From the NCBI GenBank assembly GCA_023441845.1, contig JAEZNF010000289.1, forward strand, positions 1 through 6,910: DNA of 6,910 nucleotides, read 5' to 3'. Positions 1-6,231 of the stretch are shown piece after piece (position 1 is the stretch's first letter; every line of letters starts with the position of its first letter). The notes beneath the pieces were generated by a model, which saw nothing but the letters and a program-made list of their open reading frames with translations, was not told the DNA's origin and ran no database searches. Source of the stretch: Bacillota bacterium. GTDB taxonomy: Bacteria; Bacillota; Clostridia; Acetivibrionales; DSM-2933. Made by a program: the position numbers and the translations under genes.

Positions 1-1727
1 AGGTTATTGCAGAGATTATTAAGTGGCCTGAACAGAGACGAAACGCGGAAGGCAGGATTATAGAAATCATCGGTGACAAGGATAAACCGGGAACCGACAT
101 ATTATCAATAATAAAAGCGCACAATCTTTTTGAAGAATTTCCGGACGAGGTTTTAAAACAGGCCGAAGCCATAAGTGATACGGTAGAGGAAGAGATGACA
201 AAGGGCAGGCGTGACCTGAGAGGCTTAAGAATGGTCACTATAGACGGCGAAGATGCCAAGGACCTGGATGATGCGGTATCGATCGAGCCGCTGCCTGACG
301 GCAGCTACAGGCTGGGAGTTCATATAGCCGACGTTAGCTACTATGTTACCGAGAATTCTCCGCTAGATCAGGAGGCATTGAGAAGAGGCACAAGCGTATA
401 CCTTGTTGACAGGGTTATACCAATGCTTCCTAAAAAGCTTTCCAATGGCATATGCAGTCTTAATCCGAAGGTTGATAGGCTGGCATTTACTGTAATGATG
501 GACATAGACAGTTACGGAAGAGTTAAAAACCATGAGATATTTGAAAGTGTTATAAATATAGACGAAAGAATGACCTATACCAACGTATACAAGATATTGG
601 AAGAAAAAGATCAGGCCTTACTTGAGCGTTATCATAATTTGTTGGATGATTTTGAAAAAATGAGGACTTTGGCTTTAATTCTGCGCAAGAAGAGATTTGC
701 AAGGGGAGCTATTGATTTTGATTTTGACGAAGCCAAGGTAATTCTTGATGATAAGGGAAAGCCTGTCGAAATAAAAAAATACCAGTACACAATTGCCAAT
801 CAAATAATTGAGGAGTTCATGCTTGTATGTAATGAAACTGTTGCAGAGCATTTCTATTGGGCAAATGCACCTTTCGTTTACAGGATACATGAAGACCCGG
901 ATTCTGAGAAAATTCAAGCCTTCAGCGAATTCATCAAAAAGATGGGCTACCACTTAAAGGGAGTGGGAAGCATTCATCCGAGGGCAATGCAGGATTTGCT
1001 GGAAAAGGTTAAGGGGAGCAGGGAAGAGCGGATTATAAGCACTGTGATGCTCCGTTCCCTTCAAAAGGCAAAGTACAGCCATGAAAGCAATGGCCATTTC
1101 GGTTTGGCTGCAAAGTATTACTGTCATTTTACTTCACCCATAAGAAGGTACCCCGATCTTATAATACACAGAATAATGAAGGAGTACTTAAAGGGAAAGA
1201 TAAACGAGAAGAGAGAAGAGCAGCTTAACGATAGTATTCCCGGCATAGCGCGCTCCTGTTCAGAAAGGGAACGAGCGGCCGAAGAGGCAGAGAGGGAAAC
1301 CGAAGACCTCAAAAAGGTTGAATACATGAAAGCAAGGCAAGGGGAGGTTTTCAAAGGAATTATATCGAATGTTACCTCGTTTGGAATGTTTGTCCAGATG
1401 GATAATACTATTGAAGGCCTGGTGAGAATGAGCAGCATGGAGGATGACTATTATATTTTTGACGAACTGAGATATTGCCTGACAGGAGAGAGAACAAGAA
1501 AGATATACCGTATAGGTGATACCGTAACAGTGCAGCTTGCCAGAGCAGACCTATCTACAAGGCAGATTGACTTTGCACTGCTTGAAGAAACCGATGATAA
1601 GGAAGAGAACGAAGACACCAATACCGATGCTGAGCCCAAGAAAAAGAGGGAACGTAAGTGGAACAAGGTAAGTGAAAAGGTAAAAATCAATATAAAGGGA
1701 AAGAAAAAGAGAAAGGTGAGGGTTTAA
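1..1727 (+). CDS. rnr: Ribonuclease R, 5'-truncated by the window edge
   Basis: RNase R is a processive 3'-to-5' exoribonuclease of the RNB (RNase II) family that degrades structured RNA in the cytoplasm. The reading frame is open from base 3, and residues upstream of the internal ATG at 195 (WPEQRRNAEG, then FPDEVLKQAEAI) match the RNase R cold-shock/RNB junction, so 195 is not the start. About 574 residues are visible; the family is usually 700-760, so the N-terminal helical and first cold-shock domains lie outside. The RNB active-site motif IDGEDAKDLDDAV has its four metal-binding Asp codons at 243, 261, 267 and 270, with Leu where Phe is common. The HFTSPIRRYPDL motif and the S-x2-E-x2-A-x2-AER-type segment follow. 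An S1 RNA-binding domain spans roughly 1339-1590, then an acidic linker and a Lys/Arg-rich tail. Downstream is a DUF523 gene after 5 nt; smpB, the frequent neighbour in Firmicutes, is not there. Family assignment is very secure. Confidence 0.97.
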   Translation, partial: VIAEIIKWPEQRRNAEGRIIEIIGDKDKPGTDILSIIKAHNLFEEFPDEVLKQAEAISDTVEEEMTKGRRDLRGLRMVTIDGEDAKDLDDAVSIEPLPDGSYRLGVHIADVSYYVTENSPLDQEALRRGTSVYLVDRVIPMLPKKLSNGICSLNPKVDRLAFTVMMDIDSYGRVKNHEIFESVINIDERMTYTNVYKILEEKDQALLERYHNLLDDFEKMRTLALILRKKRFARGAIDFDFDEAKVILDDKGKPVEIKKYQYTIANQIIEEFMLVCNETVAEHFYWANAPFVYRIHEDPDSEKIQAFSEFIKKMGYHLKGVGSIHPRAMQDLLEKVKGSREERIISTVMLRSLQKAKYSHESNGHFGLAAKYYCHFTSPIRRYPDLIIHRIMKEYLKGKINEKREEQLNDSIPGIARSCSERERAAEEAERETEDLKKVEYMKARQGEVFKGIISNVTSFGMFVQMDNTIEGLVRMSSMEDDYYIFDELRYCLTGERTRKIYRIGDTVTVQLARADLSTRQIDFALLEETDDKEENEDTNTDAEPKKKRERKWNKVSEKVKINIKGKKKRKVRV

Positions 1728-1732
1728 CAGGC

Positions 1733-2200
1733 ATGATGATTGTGAGTGCCTGCCTGGCAGGCATTAACTGTAAATACAATGGAGAGAACAATTATAATAA
1801 AGCCGTTGCAGACTTGGTAGCTCAGGGGAAGGCAATACCGGTTTGTCCTGAACAATTAGGCGGATGTGTTACACCAAGACCTAAAGCTGAAATTTCAGGA
1901 GGAACAGGTGCCGGAGTACTTGATGCCGTATGTGATGTATTAAGAGAGGATGGAGAAAACGTTACCTGTCATTTTATAAAAGGAGCCAGGGAGGTTTTGA
2001 AAATAGCCTCACTTGTTGGAGCGAAAGAAGCCATATTGAAATCAAAAAGTCCTTCGTGCGGCTGTGGTGAGATTTATGACGGCTCTTTTTCCGGAAAGCT
2101 TATAAAGGGAAACGGAGTAACAACCGAAATCCTCATAAGAAACGGAATAAGTGTGTCTACTGAAAATTCGTGTCACAATAATAAAATCCGGCAATTATAA
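1733..2200 (+). CDS. DUF523 family protein, probable iron-sulfur desulfidase-type enzyme
   Basis: This 155-residue protein is a complete, stand-alone DUF523 member (usual length about 150-160). Visible family motifs are the N-terminal VSACLAGINCKY (Cys7, Cys13), PVCPEQLGG (Cys38) followed by TPRPKAEI, a GA-rich middle, SPSCGCG (Cys109, Cys111), and IYDGSF then GNGVT near the C-terminus. The family's characterised member TudS removes sulfur from thiouracil using a 4Fe-4S cluster held by three cysteines; Cys7, one of Cys38/Cys45 and Cys109 are the likely equivalents here, which is inference. The physiological substrate in this organism is unknown. The start is either ATG 1733 or the adjacent ATG 1736; the likely ribosome site AGGTGAGG (1714-1721) lies inside the end of rnr, so translation is probably coupled to it. 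The stop codon lies in the loop of a hairpin at 2185-2219. No signal peptide or membrane segment is seen, so it is cytoplasmic. Confidence 0.9.
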   Translation: MMIVSACLAGINCKYNGENNYNKAVADLVAQGKAIPVCPEQLGGCVTPRPKAEISGGTGAGVLDAVCDVLREDGENVTCHFIKGAREVLKIASLVGAKEAILKSKSPSCGCGEIYDGSFSGKLIKGNGVTTEILIRNGISVSTENSCHNNKIRQL

Positions 2201-2219
2201 GTACAATTTATGCCGGATT
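2185..2219 (+). terminator. Hairpin at the end of the DUF523 gene, possible terminator
   Basis: A perfect 9-bp stem, AATCCGGCA (2185-2193) with TGCCGGATT (2211-2219), encloses a 17-nt loop that contains the DUF523 stop codon at 2198-2200. The following bases ACTTTATATTCT are only moderately T-rich, so it is a weak intrinsic terminator on its own. Together with the next hairpin it could end the rnr-DUF523 transcript. Confidence 0.45.
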
Positions 2220-2235
2220 ACTTTATATTCTCTGT

Positions 2236-2272
2236 AAAAGTAAAAACCCTGAAAGTGTGAATTTCAGGGTTT
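2236..2272 (-). terminator. Intrinsic terminator of the HPr-like gene, possibly bidirectional
   Basis: An 11-bp perfect stem, AAACCCTGAAA (2244-2254) with TTTCAGGGTTT (2262-2272), has a 7-nt loop. Read on the minus strand it lies 16 nt past the HPr-like stop and continues into a T-rich tail (TTTTTACTTTT when the end of the stem is included), a good Rho-independent terminator. On the plus strand it is preceded by an A-run but lacks a T-run after it, so it would be weaker for the DUF523 transcript. Confidence 0.75.
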
Positions 2273-2288
2273 AACTGTTAAAAATCAA

Positions 2289-2516
2289 TTATATCAAAAA
2301 GTTTTTAATCTCATCACAGAAAGCATCGCAATCTTCTGAATGAACATCAACTTTAATGGGTTTGCTTAAATCCAGGCTGAATATACCCATTATAGATTTT
2401 GCATCAACTATATAACGTCCTGAGGACAAATCTACATCAAAATCGTATTTATTAACGAAATTGACAAAGTCCTTTACATCATTTATTGATTTTAATTGGA
2501 TGTTGAATGTTTTCAT
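2289..2516 (-). CDS. HPr-fold protein lacking the His15 phosphorylation loop
   Basis: This 75-residue protein aligns by eye with PTS phosphocarrier HPr. The segment KYDFDVDLSSGRYIVDAKSIMG (residues 23-44, shown for key positions Lys23, Tyr24, Asp25, Leu30, Ser41) matches B. subtilis HPr residues 28-49 without gaps, and KSIMG contains the equivalent of regulatory Ser46 at Ser41. The N-terminal part is different: the GIHARPA loop with catalytic His15 is replaced by SINDVKDF, about three residues shorter, with no histidine. It therefore cannot pass phosphate from enzyme I in the usual way. A regulatory role like Bacillus Crh, which also lacks His15 and keeps Ser46, is inference. The start ATG 2516 is preferred: the ribosome site at 2525-2532 is 8 nt from it but only 2 nt from an in-frame GTG at 2522. 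No PTS genes are nearby. It is monocistronic, with its own promoter and terminator. Confidence 0.85.
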   Translation of the reverse strand: MKTFNIQLKSINDVKDFVNFVNKYDFDVDLSSGRYIVDAKSIMGIFSLDLSKPIKVDVHSEDCDAFCDEIKNFLI

Positions 2517-2524
2517 TTCCACTA

Positions 2525-2532
2525 CCCCCTTT
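2525..2532 (-). promoter_or_regulatory. Ribosome binding site of the HPr-like gene
   Basis: AAAGGGGG on the minus strand. Its spacing of 8 nt to ATG 2516, against 2 nt to GTG 2522, decides the start in favour of the ATG and gives a 75-residue product. Confidence 0.75.
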
Positions 2533-2583
2533 AATATTCTATAGCACTATAAAATCAGTTTGTGCGCTTTAAAGTCTAAAAAT

Positions 2584-2612
2584 ATATTATCCTGTTTTTG
2601 GCTTCAAGTCAA
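2584..2612 (-). promoter_or_regulatory. Sigma-A type promoter for the HPr-like gene
   Basis: On the minus strand, TTGACT (2612-2607) and TAATAT (2589-2584) are separated by 17 nt: five of six and four of six consensus bases. It would give a leader of roughly 60 nt before ATG 2516. It stands back to back with the mtaB promoter, with only 8 bp between the two -35 boxes. Confidence 0.6.
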
Positions 2613-2620
2613 TCATGATA

Positions 2621-2649
2621 TTGTTAAATATTCGTAAATACTTTATAAT
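2621..2649 (+). promoter_or_regulatory. Sigma-A type promoter for mtaB
   Basis: TTGTTA (2621-2626) and a perfect TATAAT (2644-2649) are separated by exactly 17 nt. Transcription would begin near 2656, giving an unusually long leader of about 165 nt before the mtaB start. The imperfect palindrome GAGATA-8 nt-TATCTC (2650-2669) covers the expected start point and could be an operator or a small leader hairpin. Confidence 0.7.
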
Positions 2650-2705
2650 GAGATAGTTGAAGTTATCTCTATTAAAGGGTTTTACCACCTATTGTGCATA
2701 ACTAA

Positions 2706-2804
2706 CAAACTTTTGAACAAAAATATATAAAAATTTATTTTGTATTTTTTTAAAAGTTTGCTGTAAAAATGATTTTGTTTGAAAACAGTGAATTTACAGC
2801 AAAC
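2706..2804 (+). promoter_or_regulatory. Structured mtaB leader with two competing hairpins
   Basis: Three arms are visible. Arm 1, CAAACTTTT (2706-2714), can pair perfectly with AAAAGTTTG (2752-2760). Arm 2, GTTTGCTGTAAA (2756-2767), can pair perfectly over 12 bp with arm 3, TTTACAGCAAAC (2793-2804), around a 25-nt loop. The two pairings share 2756-2760, so they exclude each other. The second hairpin ends 7 nt before the ribosome site of mtaB. A T7 run (2745-2751) lies inside the first hairpin. The layout suggests an RNA switch, but I recognise no known riboswitch class and no ligand can be named. Confidence 0.45.
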
Positions 2805-2811
2805 AAATTAT

Positions 2812-2817
2812 AGGAGG
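2812..2817 (+). promoter_or_regulatory. Ribosome binding site of mtaB
   Basis: A perfect AGGAGG sits directly before ATG 2821, with a short 3-nt gap. It rules out the longer in-frame reading from TTG 2779, which would add 14 residues unlike the family N-terminus. Confidence 0.75.
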
Positions 2818-2820
2818 ATT

Positions 2821-4140
2821 ATGAAGAAGGTTGCTTTTTATACCCTTGGTTGTAAAGTGAACCAGTATGAGACTGAAGCCATAACAGAGCTGTTTCAAAA
2901 TGCCGGATACAAGGTGGTGGATTTTGAGGAAAAGGCAGATGTCTATGTAATAAATACATGTACCGTTACAAGTATGAGTGACAGGAAGTCAAGACAAATA
3001 GTAAGAAGGGCTAAAAAGGCCAACAGGGACTCTGTAGTGATTGTTATAGGATGTTACGCACAGGTAGCCCCTGAAGAAGTTGAAAGCATAGAGGGTGTAA
3101 GTCTTGTCATAGGATCAAAGGACAAAAGCAGGATTATTGAATATTTAAATGAGTTTGAAAACAATAAATCAGCAGTCAGCTATGTTGGTAACATAATGAA
3201 CACGAGAGAATTTGAAAAGCTCAATATTGAAACATATAAGGAACATACCAGAGCGTTTATGAAAATCCAGGACGGCTGCAACCAATTTTGTTCCTATTGC
3301 ATAATCCCCTACGCGAGAGGTCCCATAAGGAGTAAAGACCCCCAGGATGTTTTGAGTGAAGCCCAAAAATTAGCTAAAAGCGGCTTTAAGGAAATTGTTC
3401 TGACGGGCATACATATTGCATCGTATGGAAAGGACACGGGAGATTCATCTCTAATAGACCTTGTTAAACGGGTACATGAGATTAAAGGGATAGAGAGAAT
3501 CCGGCTGGGTTCAATAGAACCAAACACCATTACAGTTGAGTTTGCGAAGGCATTAGGCGATTTGGAAAAGTTATGCCCGCACTTCCATGTTTCTTTGCAA
3601 AGCGGATGCGATGAAACACTAAAAAGAATGAATAGAAAGTATTTAACGGCAGACTATAAAAAGGCGGTTGATTTGCTAAGGGATTATGAGAAGGATGTTG
3701 CCGTCACTACCGATATTATGGTTGGCTTTCCCGGAGAATCGGACGAGGAATTTGTAACAACGTATAAATTCCTTAATGACATATTATTTGCCAAGATGCA
3801 TGTTTTCAAATACTCTCCCAGAAAAGGGACTCCGGCATCTTCATTTAAAGACCAGGTTCCGCCTGAGGTAAAAGATGAACGAAGCAGAAGGCTGATTGAA
3901 TTATCTGGAGAAAGCAGCTTAAGGTTTAACAGTCAATTTTTAGGGAGAACAATGCCGGTTTTATTCGAGCAGGAGACTTCCGATGACAAAGGACTTATTG
4001 AGGGCTTGACAACCAATTATATCAGGGTTATCAGCAGGGGGGATAAGGATTTAAAAGGCAGAATTTTGGAAGTATCTTTGGAAGAAGCGAAGGATGATTT
4101 TGTTTTAGGATTTATATTACCATGTAAAATGAATGAATAA
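2821..4140 (+). CDS. mtaB: MtaB, tRNA t6A37 methylthiotransferase (radical SAM)
   Basis: MtaB converts N6-threonylcarbamoyladenosine at position 37 of ANN-decoding tRNAs to its 2-methylthio form (ms2t6A), using S-adenosylmethionine and two 4Fe-4S clusters in the cytoplasm. The 439 residues show all three methylthiotransferase domains. The N-terminal UPF0004 domain carries the auxiliary-cluster cysteines Cys11 (in TLGCKVNQ), Cys47 (NTCTVT) and Cys78 (GCYAQ). The radical SAM domain has the C-x3-C-x2-C motif at Cys153, Cys157 and Cys160, followed by IIPYARG, and later HVSLQSG, MNRKY and DIMVGFPGES. The C-terminal TRAM domain covers roughly residues 375-435. The LGCKVNQ motif and overall match favour MtaB (B. 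subtilis YqeV type) over MiaB or RimO. It is intact, has its own promoter and long leader, and is not obviously coupled to neighbours. Confidence 0.96.
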   Translation: MKKVAFYTLGCKVNQYETEAITELFQNAGYKVVDFEEKADVYVINTCTVTSMSDRKSRQIVRRAKKANRDSVVIVIGCYAQVAPEEVESIEGVSLVIGSKDKSRIIEYLNEFENNKSAVSYVGNIMNTREFEKLNIETYKEHTRAFMKIQDGCNQFCSYCIIPYARGPIRSKDPQDVLSEAQKLAKSGFKEIVLTGIHIASYGKDTGDSSLIDLVKRVHEIKGIERIRLGSIEPNTITVEFAKALGDLEKLCPHFHVSLQSGCDETLKRMNRKYLTADYKKAVDLLRDYEKDVAVTTDIMVGFPGESDEEFVTTYKFLNDILFAKMHVFKYSPRKGTPASSFKDQVPPEVKDERSRRLIELSGESSLRFNSQFLGRTMPVLFEQETSDDKGLIEGLTTNYIRVISRGDKDLKGRILEVSLEEAKDDFVLGFILPCKMNE

Positions 4141-4284
4141 TTTTGGCGTAAGATTAAAAAATATATTTGTAATGCTTGTTTTTTTAATAATATACTTATT
4201 ATTCCAGGCACCCTTTAAATTAAATGTGAGGGTGATTAATATAAGATGAAACAGATAATAACGTATAATTAAGGATTATACTTC

Positions 4285-4313
4285 TTGCATAAATTATCCT
4301 GTTGTATTACTAT
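4285..4313 (+). promoter_or_regulatory. Weak candidate promoter for ireB
   Basis: TTGCAT (4285-4290) and TACTAT (4308-4313) are 17 nt apart, each matching four of six consensus bases. The surrounding 245-nt gap between mtaB and ireB is very AT-rich, so chance matches are expected; a promoter somewhere in it is likely, this exact one less so. Confidence 0.3.
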
Positions 4314-4385
4314 ATTATTATAACTATTTAGTACTAACGTTCTATTCCAACGGCCAAATTACTTGATGCTAAATATGGGGGATTG

Positions 4386-4646
4386 ATGTCTATGACAGAT
4401 AACGAGACCATGATGTTTAAGGTTGAAAAGGATAAAGTTAATGAAGCGCGGGAAATACTTATGTCTGTCTTTCAGGCGTTAAAGGAGAAAGGGTATAATC
4501 CCATTAACCAGATTGTAGGATATATTCTTTCCGGAGATCCGACTTATATTACAAGCTTTGGAAATGCACGCGGGATTATCAGAAGGCTTGAAAGAGATGA
4601 GTTGTTGGAAGAAGTGGTGAGATATTATTTGGAAGAAAAAAGATAG
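4386..4646 (+). CDS. ireB: IreB family regulatory phosphoprotein (formerly DUF965)
   Basis: IreB is a small cytoplasmic protein first studied in Enterococcus faecalis, where the PASTA kinase IreK and phosphatase IreP act on it and it negatively controls cephalosporin resistance; B. subtilis has it as YrzL. The 86-residue product has the hallmark block [15 protein letters not shown] (residues 33-47), then LSGDPTYI, and [17 protein letters not shown] near the C-terminus. The N-terminus MSMTDNET puts threonines at 4 and 8, the region where the E. faecalis protein is phosphorylated. ATG 4386 is chosen over TTG 4383 and ATG 4392 because it gives this family-like N-terminus; the GGGGG ribosome site (4377-4381) is 4 nt away. 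It starts the conserved ireB-ruvX-DUF1292 cluster, here interrupted by a reductase gene. [10 protein letters not shown] has Phe where His is common. Confidence 0.94.
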   Translation: MSMTDNETMMFKVEKDKVNEAREILMSVFQALKEKGYNPINQIVGYILSGDPTYITSFGNARGIIRRLERDELLEEVVRYYLEEKR

Positions 4647-4664
4647 GCTTTAAGAATAAAAGAT

Positions 4665-4719
4665 AGGGGACAACCTCTACGGTTTGCAGTTTGCTGATGA
4701 ATCGGAGGTGTCCCTTTTT
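4665..4719 (+). terminator. Intrinsic terminator or attenuator between ireB and the reductase
   Basis: The left arm AGGGGACA plus CCTC (4665-4677, with A4673 bulged) pairs with GAGGTGTCCCTT (4705-4716), a 12-bp stem with one G-T pair, a 27-nt loop, and the run TTTTT (4715-4719). It is a good Rho-independent terminator. Only 32 nt remain before the reductase start, too little for a normal promoter and leader, so it may regulate read-through into that gene. Confidence 0.75.
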
Positions 4720-4751
4720 AGTTTGATAAGCATATTAAATTTGAGGCACGT

Positions 4752-5699
4752 ATGAAACTTGTAAAACTTGGTAATACTGGGCTCGAAGTATCGAGATTGT
4801 GTTTCGGAGGCTTGATTATAGGCCCTCTGCAAGCAAACCTTCCGCCTGATTGCGGGGCGGAAATAATAAAAAAAGCTTTTGATATGGGTGTTAATTTTAT
4901 TGATACTGCTGAATTATACGGCACCTATCCCCATATCAGAGAAGCAATTAAAAAATCGCATATGAAACCTGTAATAGCTACAAAATCTTATGCCTACGAT
5001 TATGAGGGGGCTTTTAAAAGTCTGGAGAAAGCTAGAAAAGAGATGGATGTAGATGTTATAGACATTTTTTTGCTTCATGAACAGGAAAGCCGTTTGACCT
5101 TGAGAGGTCACAGGGAGGCACTCGAATACTATTTAAAGGAGAAGCAGAAGGGTACTATAAAGGCCGTAGGGGTCTCGACGCATAATGTTGAGGTTGTAGA
5201 GGCTGCCGCTGAAATGGATGAAATTGATGTAATCCATCCTTTAGTGAATAAAAAAGGCGTCGGCATTGGAGACGGTACAACGGAAGAGATGCTTTCTGCC
5301 GTTAAAAAGGCTTTCGACAATGGGAAAGGTATATACAGTATGAAGCCTTTAGGCGGCGGGAACCTTTTAAGTTCCTATAAGGAAAGCATGGATTTTGTGC
5401 TGAATCAATCGTGTATACACTCTATAGCTGTGGGAATGCAGTCGGTGGAAGAAGTCATTATGAATATCTGTGTTTTTAATGGCGATGAGGTACCGCATGA
5501 AATAATAGATGCTTTAGCCAAAAGGAAAAGGGTGCTTCATATCGACTACTGGTGTGAGGGGTGCGGAAAATGTGTTTCCAGGTGCGGTCAAGACGCCCTG
5601 AAAATATTGGGAAATAAAGCTGTGGTTGACGGGGAAAAATGTGTTTTATGCGGGTACTGCGGAAGTGTTTGTCCTGTATTCGCAATAAAAATTTGTTGA
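4752..5699 (+). CDS. Aldo/keto reductase with C-terminal two-cluster ferredoxin domain
   Basis: This 315-residue protein joins an aldo/keto reductase TIM barrel to a bacterial-ferredoxin-like tail, the architecture of COG1453-type predicted oxidoreductases common in anaerobes. The catalytic tetrad is complete: Asp51 and Tyr56 in FIDTAELYG, Lys78 in VIATKS, and His109 in FLLHE. MKPLGGG near residue 198 is also typical. The tail has two C-x2-C-x2-C-x3-C motifs: Cys268/271/274/278 (followed by Gly, not the usual Pro) and Cys297/300/303/307 (followed by Pro). Two 4Fe-4S clusters would let it exchange electrons with ferredoxin as well as a nicotinamide cofactor; the substrate is unknown and should not be guessed. 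GAGG (4743-4746) is 5 nt before the ATG. It lies between ireB and ruvX, 34 nt before the latter, so co-transcription with ruvX is likely. No signal peptide is present. Confidence 0.92.
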   Translation: MKLVKLGNTGLEVSRLCFGGLIIGPLQANLPPDCGAEIIKKAFDMGVNFIDTAELYGTYPHIREAIKKSHMKPVIATKSYAYDYEGAFKSLEKARKEMDVDVIDIFLLHEQESRLTLRGHREALEYYLKEKQKGTIKAVGVSTHNVEVVEAAAEMDEIDVIHPLVNKKGVGIGDGTTEEMLSAVKKAFDNGKGIYSMKPLGGGNLLSSYKESMDFVLNQSCIHSIAVGMQSVEEVIMNICVFNGDEVPHEIIDALAKRKRVLHIDYWCEGCGKCVSRCGQDALKILGNKAVVDGEKCVLCGYCGSVCPVFAIKIC

Positions 5700-5722
5700 T
5701 AATGCATAAGATATGGTTTGGG

Positions 5723-5728
5723 AAAGGA
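5723..5728 (+). promoter_or_regulatory. Ribosome binding site that sets the ruvX start
   Basis: AAAGGA lies 5 nt before ATG 5734. The upstream in-frame ATG 5713 has no comparable site, and its extra seven residues (MVWERKN) are not part of the family. Confidence 0.65.
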
Positions 5729-5733
5729 AAAAT

Positions 5734-6159
5734 ATGAGAATAATAGGAATAGACTATGGAGACAGTAAGATAGGAATCGCCGTAAGCGACCCCTTTGGGT
5801 GGATTGCACAAGGTGTTGAAACTATAAAATGGAAAGACGATATCAATAAACCTATTGATAGAATAAAATGCCTTATTGATGAGTATGGGGCCGAAAAATG
5901 TGTAGTGGGTTATCCCTTGAATATGAATGGAACTATTGGGACAAGGGGAGAGAAAACATCTGAATTCATCAGCCTTTTAACGGACAAAACCGGGGTTGAG
6001 GTTATCAAATGGGATGAGAGATTGACTACGAAAGCGGCAAACCGTGTTATGCACGAAATGGGGACAAAAACGTCGAAAAAAAAGCATGTTGAGGACCAGA
6101 TTGCTGCTGTGTACATATTACAGGGATATCTTGACAGTATCAAGAATACCGGGTTGTAA
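5734..6159 (+). CDS. ruvX: RuvX/YqgF family pre-16S rRNA nuclease, Holliday-junction resolvase-like
   Basis: RuvX (YqgF, B. subtilis YrrK) has an RNase H-like fold; E. coli YqgF acts in 5' maturation of 16S rRNA, and the family was first predicted as a Holliday-junction resolvase. The 141 residues are full length (usual about 135-150). The N-terminal strand motif IIGIDYGDSKIGIAVSD carries the first catalytic Asp7; VVGYPLNMNG (57-66) is the family signature; WDERLTT (93-99) supplies a conserved acidic pair; and KKHVEDQIAAVYILQGYL (116-133) supplies the last catalytic Asp121. All expected acidic residues are present. In B. subtilis it is flanked by yrzL (ireB) and yrzB (DUF1292), the same partners seen here except for the intervening reductase. 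It probably shares a transcript with the reductase, 34 nt upstream; the DUF1292 gene has its own promoter. Confidence 0.94.
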   Translation: MRIIGIDYGDSKIGIAVSDPFGWIAQGVETIKWKDDINKPIDRIKCLIDEYGAEKCVVGYPLNMNGTIGTRGEKTSEFISLLTDKTGVEVIKWDERLTTKAANRVMHEMGTKTSKKKHVEDQIAAVYILQGYLDSIKNTGL

Positions 6160-6231
6160 TATATGAATATGTTTTATTAAGAAAGTGAAAAATATTTATT
6201 GCAAATGCTTTGCGGAGAAAATAATGGGAAT

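Noticed and set aside
195..197. ATG 195 as the start of the first gene
   Set aside because: The frame is open back to base 3 and the upstream residues match RNase R; the gene simply begins outside the window.
1124..1690. Minus-strand frames of 79 and 104 codons opposite rnr
   Set aside because: They mirror the rnr coding frame, have Ser/Leu-rich non-protein-like composition and no ribosome sites. The same applies to minus-strand frames opposite mtaB, the reductase, ruvX and the DUF1292 gene.
2671..2705. preQ1-I-like pattern (AGGG...ACCACCT then an A-rich tail) in the mtaB leader
   Set aside because: Only three base pairs can form in the stem and the conserved tail and loop bases do not match.
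4264..4269. Perfect TATAAT as an ireB promoter -10 box
   Set aside because: No acceptable -35 box lies 16-18 nt upstream and there is no TGn extension.
4246..4272. Eight-residue leader-peptide frame (MKQIITYN) after GAGGGTGA
   Set aside because: Spacing of about 11 nt is long, there is no repeated codon bias or following attenuator, and so short a frame is expected by chance.
4676..4684. ACGG in the loop as a mini-ykkC (guanidine-II) hairpin
   Set aside because: The bases flanking it do not form the required short stem, and there is no second copy nearby.
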